NCBI GenBank assembly: GCA_016294035.1
Contig: JAEDCT010000012.1
Coordinates: forward strand, 1 to 64,000
Length of the DNA stretch: 64,000 nt
Source of the DNA: Treponema sp.
Lineage (GTDB): Bacteria; Spirochaetota; Spirochaetia; Treponematales; Treponemataceae
Direction: 5' to 3'
Numbering within the stretch: position 1 is the stretch's first letter; each line of letters starts with the position of its first letter. Below, piece after piece: positions 1-7,583 of the stretch. Under the pieces are notes generated by a model, which was not told the DNA's origin, did not search any database, and saw only the letters and a program-made list of their open reading frames with translations. The translations under genes and the position numbers were made by a program.

Positions 1-764
1 CTGCTTAAAACTTATGCCGATTCAAACTTCAATCCACAACAATTGACAATTTCTCCAAATTTCCTAAAGATTATGCGATTAATATTCATGGATCATTGTT
101 GCCTCGTTATAGAGGTAGAACTCCTCATGTTTGGTCAATCATAAATGGTGAAAAAAAGACAGGAATAACCGCACATTTGATTACACAAAAATGTGATGAG
201 GGAGATATAATTCTTCAAAAAATTATACCGATTACAAAGAATGATACAGGTGGCTCAATACTACGTAAGTATAACAGTATATATCCAGAACTTATCGATG
301 AACTTTTTGAACTTATAAAAAAACATGAAATAAAATTAATTCCTCAGGACGAAACAAAAGCTACATATTTTGAAAAACGTACTCCCGAGGATGGTCATAT
401 AGACTGGAACTGGCAAAAAGAACGCATTTATAACTGGGTTCGTGCAATGGCTCCCCCTGAATATCCTGGAGCATTCAGCTTTTACAACGGAAAAAAAATA
501 ATATTCTCAAAGATTGAATTTTCAGATGAGGGTTTTTATGCACTTGAAGCAAATGGAACTGTAAAAAAAGAAAATGGTGATGTGCTTTTTGTAAAAACTC
601 CCAACGGAGTTGTAAAGGCATTTACAACAGACAACAGACAACAGACAACAGACAACAGACAACAGACAACAGACAATTTTATTATAAGACGAATTTTTCT
701 TTGTCAAGTACTAAGAAAAAATATTTTAAAGGACTCATGTTTTCTTACACCCCAAACTGCGTAG
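1..764 (+). pseudogene. Formyltransferase, 5' incomplete and probably frameshifted
   Basis: The readable frame carries the formyltransferase core INIHGSLLPRYRG followed by TPHVW, typical of methionyl-tRNA or sugar-nucleotide formyltransferases that use 10-formyl-tetrahydrofolate. Only the middle and C-terminal parts are present. Going upstream the frame closes at a TAA (6-8), and the only start inside it is a TTG at 96 within the conserved core. Another frame at 1-45 reads a segment (NFNPQQLTIS) that resembles the strand normally preceding this core, so a frameshift near 45-60 is likely. The C-terminus runs through a 7-bp tandem repeat into an unrelated tail. With pseH and pseI just downstream, its ancestor probably N-formylated a nonulosonate or amino-sugar precursor; that role is inference. 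A real start beyond the window cannot be excluded. Confidence 0.6.
624..676 (+). repeat. Heptanucleotide tandem repeat ACAACAG x7
   Basis: Seven perfect copies of ACAACAG span 624-672, followed by a partial ACAA. The unit is not a multiple of three, so three units encode TTDNRQQ and loss or gain of one unit changes the downstream frame. It lies in the 3' part of the formyltransferase frame and replaces its expected C-terminus. Confidence 0.95.
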
Positions 765-790
765 GAAATCGTGAGTCTTTTTGTTTTTAA
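728..790 (+). terminator. Probable intrinsic terminator after the formyltransferase
   Basis: A long imperfect inverted repeat pairs 728-748 (AAAGGACTCATG then TTTTCTTAC) with 761-782 (GTAGGAAAT then CGTGAGTCTTT), with a loop of about 12 nt. The sequence then runs into TTTTTGTTTTT. It overlaps the stop region of the formyltransferase frame and precedes pseH by few bases. Confidence 0.6.
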
Positions 791-799
791 GGATTTATT

Positions 800-1360
800 A
801 TGAAAGTATGTTTTAAGAATTTTTTGAATCTTACAGATGAAGAAATTAAGCTTGTCCATACAGAGCGTAATAAGTCTGTAATTCGCAAGAAAATGTATAA
901 TCAGAATGAAATTCCATTTGAATCTCATATGGAATGGATTTCTGGATTAAAAAATAGAAGTGACTGCAAATATTTTTTAGTTTTTCTTGATGAAGATCCT
1001 GTTGGTGTTGTGGATTTTATTGATATTACAAAAAACTCTTGTGAATTTGGGTTTTATTTGTTTGAGTCATATCTGAGAAGTGGCTATGGAATCATACTTG
1101 AAAAATATAGTATAGACTATATTTTTGAAAATTTGGGTCTAGAGCTTTTAAATATAGCAGTTCTAGAAAGTAATAAAAATGTTTATAAAAATCACATGAA
1201 ATATTTTGGTTTTGTAAAAGATGATAAATTAGATTTGATTAGAGATGCTAATATATTTCTTGGTTTTTCTCTGTCGAAAAATCAATGGGTAAGTTTGGAT
1301 AAAACAATTTTGAACAAATGTTTGTCTTTCTTTGATATACAAGAAGTTAACTGGGAGTAA
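800..1360 (+). CDS. pseH: PseH-like N-acetyltransferase (pseudaminic acid pathway)
   Basis: A GNAT-fold enzyme of 186 residues. PseH acetylates the 4-amino group of UDP-4-amino-4,6-dideoxy-N-acetyl-altrosamine using acetyl-CoA. Family hallmarks visible are the N-terminal RNKSVIRKKMYNQ stretch (about residues 28-40), the HMEWI motif, a D-x-PVGVVDF strand near residue 75, and EFGFYLFE, which resembles the PseH EFGIY strand. The ATG at 800 follows AAGGA. The preceding formyltransferase, the SDR remnant and pseI make this the surviving part of a pseudaminic-acid cluster. The earlier genes pseB, pseC, pseF and pseG are not in the window. A related RimJ/RimL-type sugar acetyltransferase is the main alternative. 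Confidence 0.8.
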   Translation: MKVCFKNFLNLTDEEIKLVHTERNKSVIRKKMYNQNEIPFESHMEWISGLKNRSDCKYFLVFLDEDPVGVVDFIDITKNSCEFGFYLFESYLRSGYGIILEKYSIDYIFENLGLELLNIAVLESNKNVYKNHMKYFGFVKDDKLDLIRDANIFLGFSLSKNQWVSLDKTILNKCLSFFDIQEVNWE

Positions 1361-1361
1361 T

Positions 1362-1462
1362 ATGCTCTATAATCCTTTTCTTTAACAAATAAAACAATTC
1401 TTGTAACTGGCGCTTCTAGTGGAATTGGGAAAGCTACCGTCTGGCTGTTTGTTGAAAATTAA
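1362..1462 (+). pseudogene. Remnant of a short-chain dehydrogenase N-terminus
   Basis: The ATG at 1362 opens MLYNPFL before a stop. After a one-base shift near 1380 the DNA reads KTILVTGASSGIGKATVWLF and ends at TAA (1460-1462). TGASSGIG is the dinucleotide-binding loop of classical short-chain dehydrogenases, and an N-terminus of the form M-x-NPFSL-x-NKTILVTG is usual for SDRs in polysaccharide clusters. Only about 30 codons survive; the catalytic YxxxK half is missing. The remnant starts two bases after pseH, so it was once co-transcribed with it. It is too short and broken to be functional. Confidence 0.75.
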
Positions 1463-1496
1463 TGAAAAAGTTTTACATTTATGATATTATTTCATT

Positions 1497-2495
1497 ATGT
1501 CAATATTCATAATCGCAGAAATGTCTGCAAATCACAACCACAATAAACAGATTGCATTAGACACAATAAAAGCCGCAAAAGAAGCTGGTGCTGATGCAGT
1601 TAAAATTCAAACATATACAGCAGATACAATAACGCTTAATTGTGATAATGAGCATTTTCAAATAAATCAGGGTACCCTTTGGGATGGTACTACACTTTAT
1701 AAGTTGTATCAGCAGGCCTATACTCCGTGGGAGTGGCATCAGGAACTTTTTGATTACGCAAAAGAATTAAGTATTCCAATTTTTTCAACGCCATTTGATA
1801 AAACAGCGGTTGATTTTCTTGAAGATTTGAATAATCCGATTATGAAAATAGCTTCTTTTGAGCTTGTAGATATTCCATTAATTGAATATGCAGCCAGCAA
1901 GGGCAGACCAATGATTATGTCTACAGGTATTGCAACGCTTGATGAAATTCAGGACGCGGTGGATGCCTGCAGAAAGGTTGGTAATAATGATATTACATTA
2001 TTAAAATGTACTTCTTCATATCCAGCCCCATTGTCTGAAGCAAATCTTATGACAATTCCAGATATGGCTAAACGTTTTGATTGTAAAGTTGGACTTTCTG
2101 ATCACACAACAGGAGATGTTGGTGCCTGTACTGCCGTTGCTCTTGGTGCATCTGTCATAGAAAAACACTTTATTATTGATCGCTCTATTGGAGGCCCAGA
2201 CAGTGCTTTCAGTATGAATAAAGAAGAATTTACACAAATGGTAAAAAGAATTCGCCAGACAGAAGAATGCCTTGGAACAATTTCTTACGAACTTTCTGAA
2301 AAGATGAAGAATAACAGAAAATGGGCCCGTTCTCTTTTTGCTTGTGCAGATATTAAGAAAGGAGAAGTTTTTACTGAACAAAATATTCGTTCTGTACGTC
2401 CAAGTGACGGATGTAGTCCTAAGTATTTGCCAGAATTATTGGGAAAGCCTAGTGATAGAGATTATAAGTTCGGGGAACCGATTGTGTATAAATAA
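1497..2495 (+). CDS. pseI: Pseudaminic acid synthase (NeuB family)
   Basis: A 332-residue NeuB/PseI-family enzyme that condenses phosphoenolpyruvate with a 6-deoxy-2,4-diacetamido hexose to form a nine-carbon sialic-acid-like sugar in the cytoplasm. The TIM-barrel NeuB domain covers about residues 1-260 and shows AGADAVKIQTY, FSTPFDKTAVDFLE, KIASFEL, MSTGIAT, KCTSSYPAP and EKHFIIDRSIGGPDSAFSM. A C-terminal SAF-type antifreeze-like domain follows (about 270-332, with SLFACADIKKGE). The DSAFSM ending and neighbouring PseH favour PseI over NeuB or LegI. No clear Shine-Dalgarno precedes the ATG; an AT-rich TATTAT lies 9 bases upstream. The product would feed flagellin or surface glycans, and a Maf transferase is encoded at the other end of the window. 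Confidence 0.88.
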   Translation: MSIFIIAEMSANHNHNKQIALDTIKAAKEAGADAVKIQTYTADTITLNCDNEHFQINQGTLWDGTTLYKLYQQAYTPWEWHQELFDYAKELSIPIFSTPFDKTAVDFLEDLNNPIMKIASFELVDIPLIEYAASKGRPMIMSTGIATLDEIQDAVDACRKVGNNDITLLKCTSSYPAPLSEANLMTIPDMAKRFDCKVGLSDHTTGDVGACTAVALGASVIEKHFIIDRSIGGPDSAFSMNKEEFTQMVKRIRQTEECLGTISYELSEKMKNNRKWARSLFACADIKKGEVFTEQNIRSVRPSDGCSPKYLPELLGKPSDRDYKFGEPIVYK

Positions 2496-2515
2496 AATAT
2501 GGATAAGGAGAAATT

Positions 2516-3631
2516 ATGAATTGTAGATTATGTGGAAATGGTTTATCAAAAATTGAAGTAATTAGAGATTGTGTTTTTGAACCATTAAGTTTTGCAAATA
2601 AGATTAGCAACTGTAAAAAACATGATATTACATTATATCATTGTTCAGTTTGTGATCATTATCAAACACAATATGAACTTCCGAATGATTTCTACAACAC
2701 GTATAATAGTTTTGAGGGTGCAATGCAGTATCAAAATATTGAAAAAATATATGAACAAAGATTGAGTTTGTTAAAAAAATATAGTCACTCTGCTGGTACC
2801 TTGATTGATATAGGATGTGGTTATGGGAAATTTCTCACTGTTGCAAAAAAATACTTTTCACGGTGTATAGGAGTTGAACCTTCTGATCAGGCTACAAAAT
2901 GTATAGATAATGATATTCTAATAATACAAGATTATTTTACTAAAAACATATCTTCAAAGATTCCAAACTTTAGTGCGGCTTCTGTAATCACAGCTTTTCA
3001 AGTTTTTGAACATCTAGAAAATGCAAGCGATGTATTAAAAGATATATATGAAGTATTGGAGCCTGGTGGAATTGCATTGATTAACGTGCCCAATGGTAGG
3101 ACAATAGTTAATAATTCATTGTTTCATCAAATTACATGTGAACACATTAACTATTATACTCCATACAGTATTTCTAAACTAGCACATGATATAGGGTTTG
3201 AAATATTAAACATTGATAACGAAGATGAACTTATAGAATTAACTCTTTATATTAGGAAACCTTCTGTTAGAATGTCATTTGGTGCTTCTAAGGAAAAATT
3301 CTCAAAATTCCTAATTGAAAAATGTATGAATAAGGTTGTTTCAATCTGGGGTGCCGGAGCAAAATCAAGATTTTATATTTCACTTCTTAATGATTCTATA
3401 TCAATAAAACATCTATTTGATAATTCAGATTCAAAAATGGGATTATTTGTTAGTGGAATTAAGGTTCCTATTCAAAAACCTGAATTCTCAGCTATTCAAA
3501 ATAGTGAGGTTATTATAATATTTGCTTCATCCTACAATGACCAGATTATTACAGAATTAAGAAATAAATACTTTTATAAAGGTGAAATTGTGTATTTTGA
3601 CAATAATGAAGTAAAGGTTGATGTTTTATGA
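2516..3631 (+). CDS. Zinc-binding SAM C-methyltransferase of the sugar type
   Basis: A 371-residue protein with the three-part layout of sugar-nucleotide C-methyltransferases (TylC3/NovU-like). It has an N-terminal zinc site (CRLC at residues 3-6 and CSVC at 43-46), a Rossmann SAM domain with LIDIGCGYGKFL near residue 100, and a C-terminal Methyltransf_14-like Rossmann domain starting at VVSIWGAGAKSRF near 275. Such enzymes methylate carbon 3 or 5 of a 4-keto-6-deoxy sugar nucleotide. GGAGAAATT precedes the ATG. Its stop overlaps the next start (ATGA), so translation is coupled to the epimerase. Substrate is not deducible; the neighbouring ThDP enzyme suggests a branched-chain sugar. Confidence 0.8.
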   Translation: MNCRLCGNGLSKIEVIRDCVFEPLSFANKISNCKKHDITLYHCSVCDHYQTQYELPNDFYNTYNSFEGAMQYQNIEKIYEQRLSLLKKYSHSAGTLIDIGCGYGKFLTVAKKYFSRCIGVEPSDQATKCIDNDILIIQDYFTKNISSKIPNFSAASVITAFQVFEHLENASDVLKDIYEVLEPGGIALINVPNGRTIVNNSLFHQITCEHINYYTPYSISKLAHDIGFEILNIDNEDELIELTLYIRKPSVRMSFGASKEKFSKFLIEKCMNKVVSIWGAGAKSRFYISLLNDSISIKHLFDNSDSKMGLFVSGIKVPIQKPEFSAIQNSEVIIIFASSYNDQIITELRNKYFYKGEIVYFDNNEVKVDVL

Positions 3632-4509
3632 AAAAAATACTGTTAACTGGAGGATCGGGTTTTGTAGGAAGAAATGTTATTGAATATTTCGCAAATTCTA
3701 ATAAATATGAAATATTAGCTCCTTCAAGTAAGGAATTAAACTGCATAGATCAAGAAGCCGTTTATACTTATCTAAAAAATAATCGTTTTGATTATATTTT
3801 TAATTTCGCGGTCTATGGTGATGGTCTGGATAAATCAAAAGATCCTACAAAGATGCTTGAATATAATTTGAGAATGTATTTGAATTTTGCTAAATACAGC
3901 GATATGTATGATCGAATGATTTATTTAGGTTCTGGTGCAGAATTTAATAAGCAGTTTCCTATATGTAGTGTTAAAGAAGAAGATGTAGGGAAAATAATTC
4001 CTTCTGAACATTATGGTTTAATGAAATATACTGTAAATAGAATGATTGAAAAATCTGATAATATTTATAATTTCAGATTATTTGGTATTTTTGGAAAATA
4101 TGAGCCTTTCAATCGTTTTATTTCAAACGTGTGCATAAAATCAATTTTTGACTTACCATTAACAATGAGACAAAATGTTTATTTTGATTATCTATTTATA
4201 GATGATTTTCTTCAAATCCTTGATAAATTTCTTGAACTAGATGCACCAAACTATCATTCTTACAATATTGTATCAGGAAAAAGAGTCGATCTGCAATCTA
4301 TCTGTCTGTTATTAAATAAACTTACAAATAAGGAACATAGAATCATTATTTGTAAAGAAGGATTGGGGAATGAGTACACAGCTTCAAATGAACGTATTTG
4401 TAACGAAATAGATATAAAATATACTCCATTTGAAGAATCAGTGAAGTGGTTATATAATTACTATGAAAGTATAAAGTCTGAAATTGACATAGGAAGATTA
4501 TTATACTAG
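3628..4509 (+). CDS. NAD-dependent epimerase/dehydratase (extended SDR)
   Basis: A 293-residue extended short-chain dehydrogenase. The N-terminus carries the cofactor loop GGSGFVGRNV (residues 8-17), and the catalytic tyrosine and lysine are seen as HYGLMKY near residue 135. FDYLFIDDFLQIL near 190 matches the conserved yvdD region of sugar 4-epimerases and reductases. The family reduces or epimerises NDP-4-keto-6-deoxy sugars. Translation is coupled to the upstream methyltransferase by a 4-bp overlap, and the two together suit finishing a C-methylated deoxysugar. Whether it acts as a 4-ketoreductase or an epimerase cannot be read from the sequence. Confidence 0.8.
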   Translation: MKKILLTGGSGFVGRNVIEYFANSNKYEILAPSSKELNCIDQEAVYTYLKNNRFDYIFNFAVYGDGLDKSKDPTKMLEYNLRMYLNFAKYSDMYDRMIYLGSGAEFNKQFPICSVKEEDVGKIIPSEHYGLMKYTVNRMIEKSDNIYNFRLFGIFGKYEPFNRFISNVCIKSIFDLPLTMRQNVYFDYLFIDDFLQILDKFLELDAPNYHSYNIVSGKRVDLQSICLLLNKLTNKEHRIIICKEGLGNEYTASNERICNEIDIKYTPFEESVKWLYNYYESIKSEIDIGRLLY

Positions 4510-4523
4510 AGGAAGTTTGTATA

Positions 4524-6314
4524 ATGAAAAAAAGAGTTGCTGATATTGTAGTAGAAACATTACTGGAATTAGGAATTAATGAAACTTTCTGTGTTGTTGG
4601 GGGTGGAGCTATGCACCTGAACAATGCTTTTGAAATAAATAAAGACATGCATGTTACTTTCTGTCACCATGAACAGTCCTGTGCTTTTGCGGCTGAAGGA
4701 TATGCAAAGTATTCAGGAAAAATAGCATGTGTTTCTGTTACTGCAGGTCCGGGAAGTGTGAATGCACTCAATGGTGTATATGGGGCTTGGGTAGATAGTA
4801 CACCAATGTTTGTAATCTCAGGCTATCCTAGATATGAAACTGCAACGCCTATTACTGGATTAAATCTTCGTTGCCGTGGTGTTCAGGAATTTGATATTGT
4901 CAATACTGTAAAAACAATGACTAAATATTCCAAATTAGTGATTGATCCTAAAGAAATTAAAACTGAAATTATAAAAGCGTATAATATAGCAATGACAGGC
5001 AGACGAGGACCTGTATGGCTTGCAATTCCATTGGATGTTCAAGCAGCGTTGTTGGAAGATTCTGAGTTGATTACATATTCTGAAAATGGTGTAAATCAAC
5101 CTACTGGTAATACAGAAACAATAAAACAGATTATTTCGAAACTAAAGAGTGCAAAGCGTCCATGTATTTTAACAGGTACTGGCATTCGTTATGGAAATGC
5201 TTATTCTGAATTCCTTGATTTTTTAAAGATAGTTCAGGTTCCAGTTGTTGGTTCCTCTCTATTTCCTGATGCATTACCAATGAATTATTCTCTTTACTAT
5301 GGAAATGCAGGAAGTTCTGGTCCTCGTTTAGGTAACTATATTATTCAGAATTCTGATTTAATACTTGTACTTGCTAACAGCTTGTCTACTAAGCAGACCG
5401 GATTTAATGTTGATCTTTTTGCACCTGATGCAGAATTTATTATGATTGATGTCGAAAAAGATGAACCTAAAAAACCTGGCTTACACATAGATATGCCTGT
5501 GGAAATGGATATTAAAGATTTCTTTACTCAATATATAAAGCAAGATAATAATTTGATAAAAGCAGATTCGAGATGGATTCAATATTGTGACAACCTTAAA
5601 GATTTACTAAAAAATGTTGATTTGCCAGAATTCAATCCAAATGAAAAGGTTTCTTCAAAACAGTTTGGAAGAAAATTTGTTGATATGATGCCAGAAAATG
5701 GAATTATTGCTCTTGGAAACAGTAGCTGTATTGGTGGAGTACTTACTTATGGTGTTAGAAATCATGAGCAGCGCGTTATTGTAAACTATAATGCAGGTTC
5801 TATGGGAGATGACTTACCTGAAGCAATAGGTATAGCTAAAGCTACTGATAACCCTGTTTATTGTATTACAGGGGACGGTTCCATTATGATGAATTTGCAA
5901 GAACTTCAAACTATTAAATACAGTAACTTACCTATTAAAGTTGTTGTATTCAATAATAATGGTTATGGAGCTATTAGAAACACTTGTAAAAATTTCTTTA
6001 ACAATGTATACACAGGCTGTGATTTTGACAGTGGAATCAGTTTCCCTTCATTTGAGAAAGTTGCAGATACCTTTGGCTTCAAGTATTTGCACTGTTCAAA
6101 TGGTTCTGAGGTTGAGAAGTCGCTAAAAGAATTCTTTAACTTAGAGGGGCAGGTTCTTCTTGAGGTGGAACAGAAAGAATTAGATCCATATTTCCCTCGT
6201 ATTGTTTCTACTATGGGACCAGATGGTAAATTTACAACACCGTCATTAATTGATATGTCACCTGTTCTTTCAGATGATTTACTAAATAAAATTGATAACT
6301 GCAAGTATTGGTAA
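4524..6314 (+). CDS. Thiamine-diphosphate enzyme, acetolactate-synthase-like
   Basis: A 596-residue three-domain ThDP enzyme. The N-terminal PYR domain has the catalytic glutamate in CHHEQSCAFAAEGYA (E50) and TAGPGSVNALNG. The middle domain starts near residue 190. The C-terminal domain binds ThDP through GDG near residue 450 and the paired asparagines of VVVFNNNGYGAIRN. It is as long as acetolactate synthase but sits in a sugar cluster beside a C-methyltransferase, which recalls YerE of yersiniose biosynthesis, an enzyme that adds a two-carbon unit from pyruvate to a 4-keto sugar. That role is inference. Co-transcribed with its neighbours (14-bp and 12-bp gaps), with AGAGGAAG as ribosome-binding site. 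The housekeeping IlvB is not in this window. Confidence 0.8.
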   Translation: MKKRVADIVVETLLELGINETFCVVGGGAMHLNNAFEINKDMHVTFCHHEQSCAFAAEGYAKYSGKIACVSVTAGPGSVNALNGVYGAWVDSTPMFVISGYPRYETATPITGLNLRCRGVQEFDIVNTVKTMTKYSKLVIDPKEIKTEIIKAYNIAMTGRRGPVWLAIPLDVQAALLEDSELITYSENGVNQPTGNTETIKQIISKLKSAKRPCILTGTGIRYGNAYSEFLDFLKIVQVPVVGSSLFPDALPMNYSLYYGNAGSSGPRLGNYIIQNSDLILVLANSLSTKQTGFNVDLFAPDAEFIMIDVEKDEPKKPGLHIDMPVEMDIKDFFTQYIKQDNNLIKADSRWIQYCDNLKDLLKNVDLPEFNPNEKVSSKQFGRKFVDMMPENGIIALGNSSCIGGVLTYGVRNHEQRVIVNYNAGSMGDDLPEAIGIAKATDNPVYCITGDGSIMMNLQELQTIKYSNLPIKVVVFNNNGYGAIRNTCKNFFNNVYTGCDFDSGISFPSFEKVADTFGFKYLHCSNGSEVEKSLKEFFNLEGQVLLEVEQKELDPYFPRIVSTMGPDGKFTTPSLIDMSPVLSDDLLNKIDNCKYW

Positions 6315-6326
6315 TCGGAGCTATAA

Positions 6327-7565
6327 ATGAAATATGCAAATATTATTTATGATGGCAATCGAACAGGTTCTGTAAATCTGGGAGATGATATTCAGCTTTT
6401 GGCTATTCAACATATTTATGAATATATGGGAATCCCTGAAAAAGATATTGTAAGAATTAGCCTTAGTGAATTATCTACTTATGATGGAGAGTATGTAATT
6501 CTTCCCATAAGTTTTCCATTGTATGGTTACAGAAAAGATCTTTATATTACAATGTTTTCTCCTAAAATTATTCCTATTTTTCTTGCGCTCAGTATTATAT
6601 CAAATAATATTTCTGAAGAAGAACAGATATATTTGCGACGATTTGAACCTATTGGATGTAGAGATATTTACACAATGAATCTATTACGTGAAAAAAATAT
6701 TCTTGCATATATGGGGGGGTGCATGACTGCAACTCTTCCCAAGAAAGAACAGCCAACAAGAGATAAAGTATACATCGTTGATATTCCAGAAGGAGATTTA
6801 AAATATATTCCTGATGATATAAAAAAAGAGGCTATTTTTACTAGTCAAATTAAATATGACTGTAAAAACCCTGAATTAGAAGCAAAAGAATATCTTGATA
6901 ATTATGCTGAAACAGCGAAATTGGTTGTGACTAGTAGATTGCATTGTGCATTACCATGCACGGCAATGGGAATCCCTGTTATTCTTATGAAAGATCATTA
7001 TTCTTTTAGATTTCCTACAATATCTAAATATATACCTATTTATACAAGAGAAAAATATAATGAAATTGATTGGAATCCAAATGTTATCGATTATGAAGCA
7101 GATAAGAAAATATTACTTGAGTTTGTTGTTGGAAGACTAAAAAGTTCTTTTGTAAAATATTCAACTATGTTCGATATAAGTTATTTTTATGAAAATGATA
7201 ATAAAATTGATTCGTTTTATATAGAACATTATGATAATGTTATAGAGGAAATAAATAAAACTTTTGATAAAGATTATGATTTTGAATATGCTGTTTGGGG
7301 AATAACGCAAAAAGCAGATATGATTTGTTCATATCTTGAAAAAAATTATCCAAATTCAAAACTTGTAACAGTTTATGATAGAAGTAAACAAGTTTTATTT
7401 CATGGTGTGCAAGCATCTCAGAATGAAAATGATTTATTAGATTCAGATACCATTGTTTTTGTATGTACAGCATCTGCAATGGAGCCTGCTAAAAAGTTAT
7501 TTTCTACACATAACAAGACCAATTATGTATTAAGTCTTGATGGTATTGAAAAGTTAGGATGCTAA
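6327..7565 (+). CDS. Polysaccharide pyruvyl transferase family protein with extra C-terminal domain
   Basis: A 412-residue member of the polysaccharide pyruvyl transferase (CsaB-like) family, which adds pyruvate ketals or acts as a GT-B-like transferase on glycans. Family signals are TGSVNLGDDIQLLAIQ near residue 15, the IGCRD element near 110 and the conserved LVVTSRLHCALPC with MGIPVIL near residues 195-220. From about residue 310 a separate segment begins (FEYAVWGITQKADMI and later LDSDTIVFVC), which looks like a small Rossmann-type domain resembling the C-terminus of the methyltransferase at 2516. The start follows CGGAGC. It belongs to the same operon as the ThDP enzyme. The donor and acceptor are unknown. 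Confidence 0.72.
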   Translation: MKYANIIYDGNRTGSVNLGDDIQLLAIQHIYEYMGIPEKDIVRISLSELSTYDGEYVILPISFPLYGYRKDLYITMFSPKIIPIFLALSIISNNISEEEQIYLRRFEPIGCRDIYTMNLLREKNILAYMGGCMTATLPKKEQPTRDKVYIVDIPEGDLKYIPDDIKKEAIFTSQIKYDCKNPELEAKEYLDNYAETAKLVVTSRLHCALPCTAMGIPVILMKDHYSFRFPTISKYIPIYTREKYNEIDWNPNVIDYEADKKILLEFVVGRLKSSFVKYSTMFDISYFYENDNKIDSFYIEHYDNVIEEINKTFDKDYDFEYAVWGITQKADMICSYLEKNYPNSKLVTVYDRSKQVLFHGVQASQNENDLLDSDTIVFVCTASAMEPAKKLFSTHNKTNYVLSLDGIEKLGC

Positions 7566-7583
7566 ATTTAATGCAGGTAATGT

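Noticed and set aside
522..707. Minus-strand frame of 61 codons opposite the heptanucleotide repeat
   Set aside because: Its CCLLSVV repeats are merely the translated complement of the ACAACAG tract; no start signal.
4524..6314. Calling the ThDP enzyme IlvB, partner of IlvN at 32306
   Set aside because: It lies 26 kb away within a glycan operon between an epimerase and a pyruvyltransferase-like gene; the sequence alone does not support the pairing.
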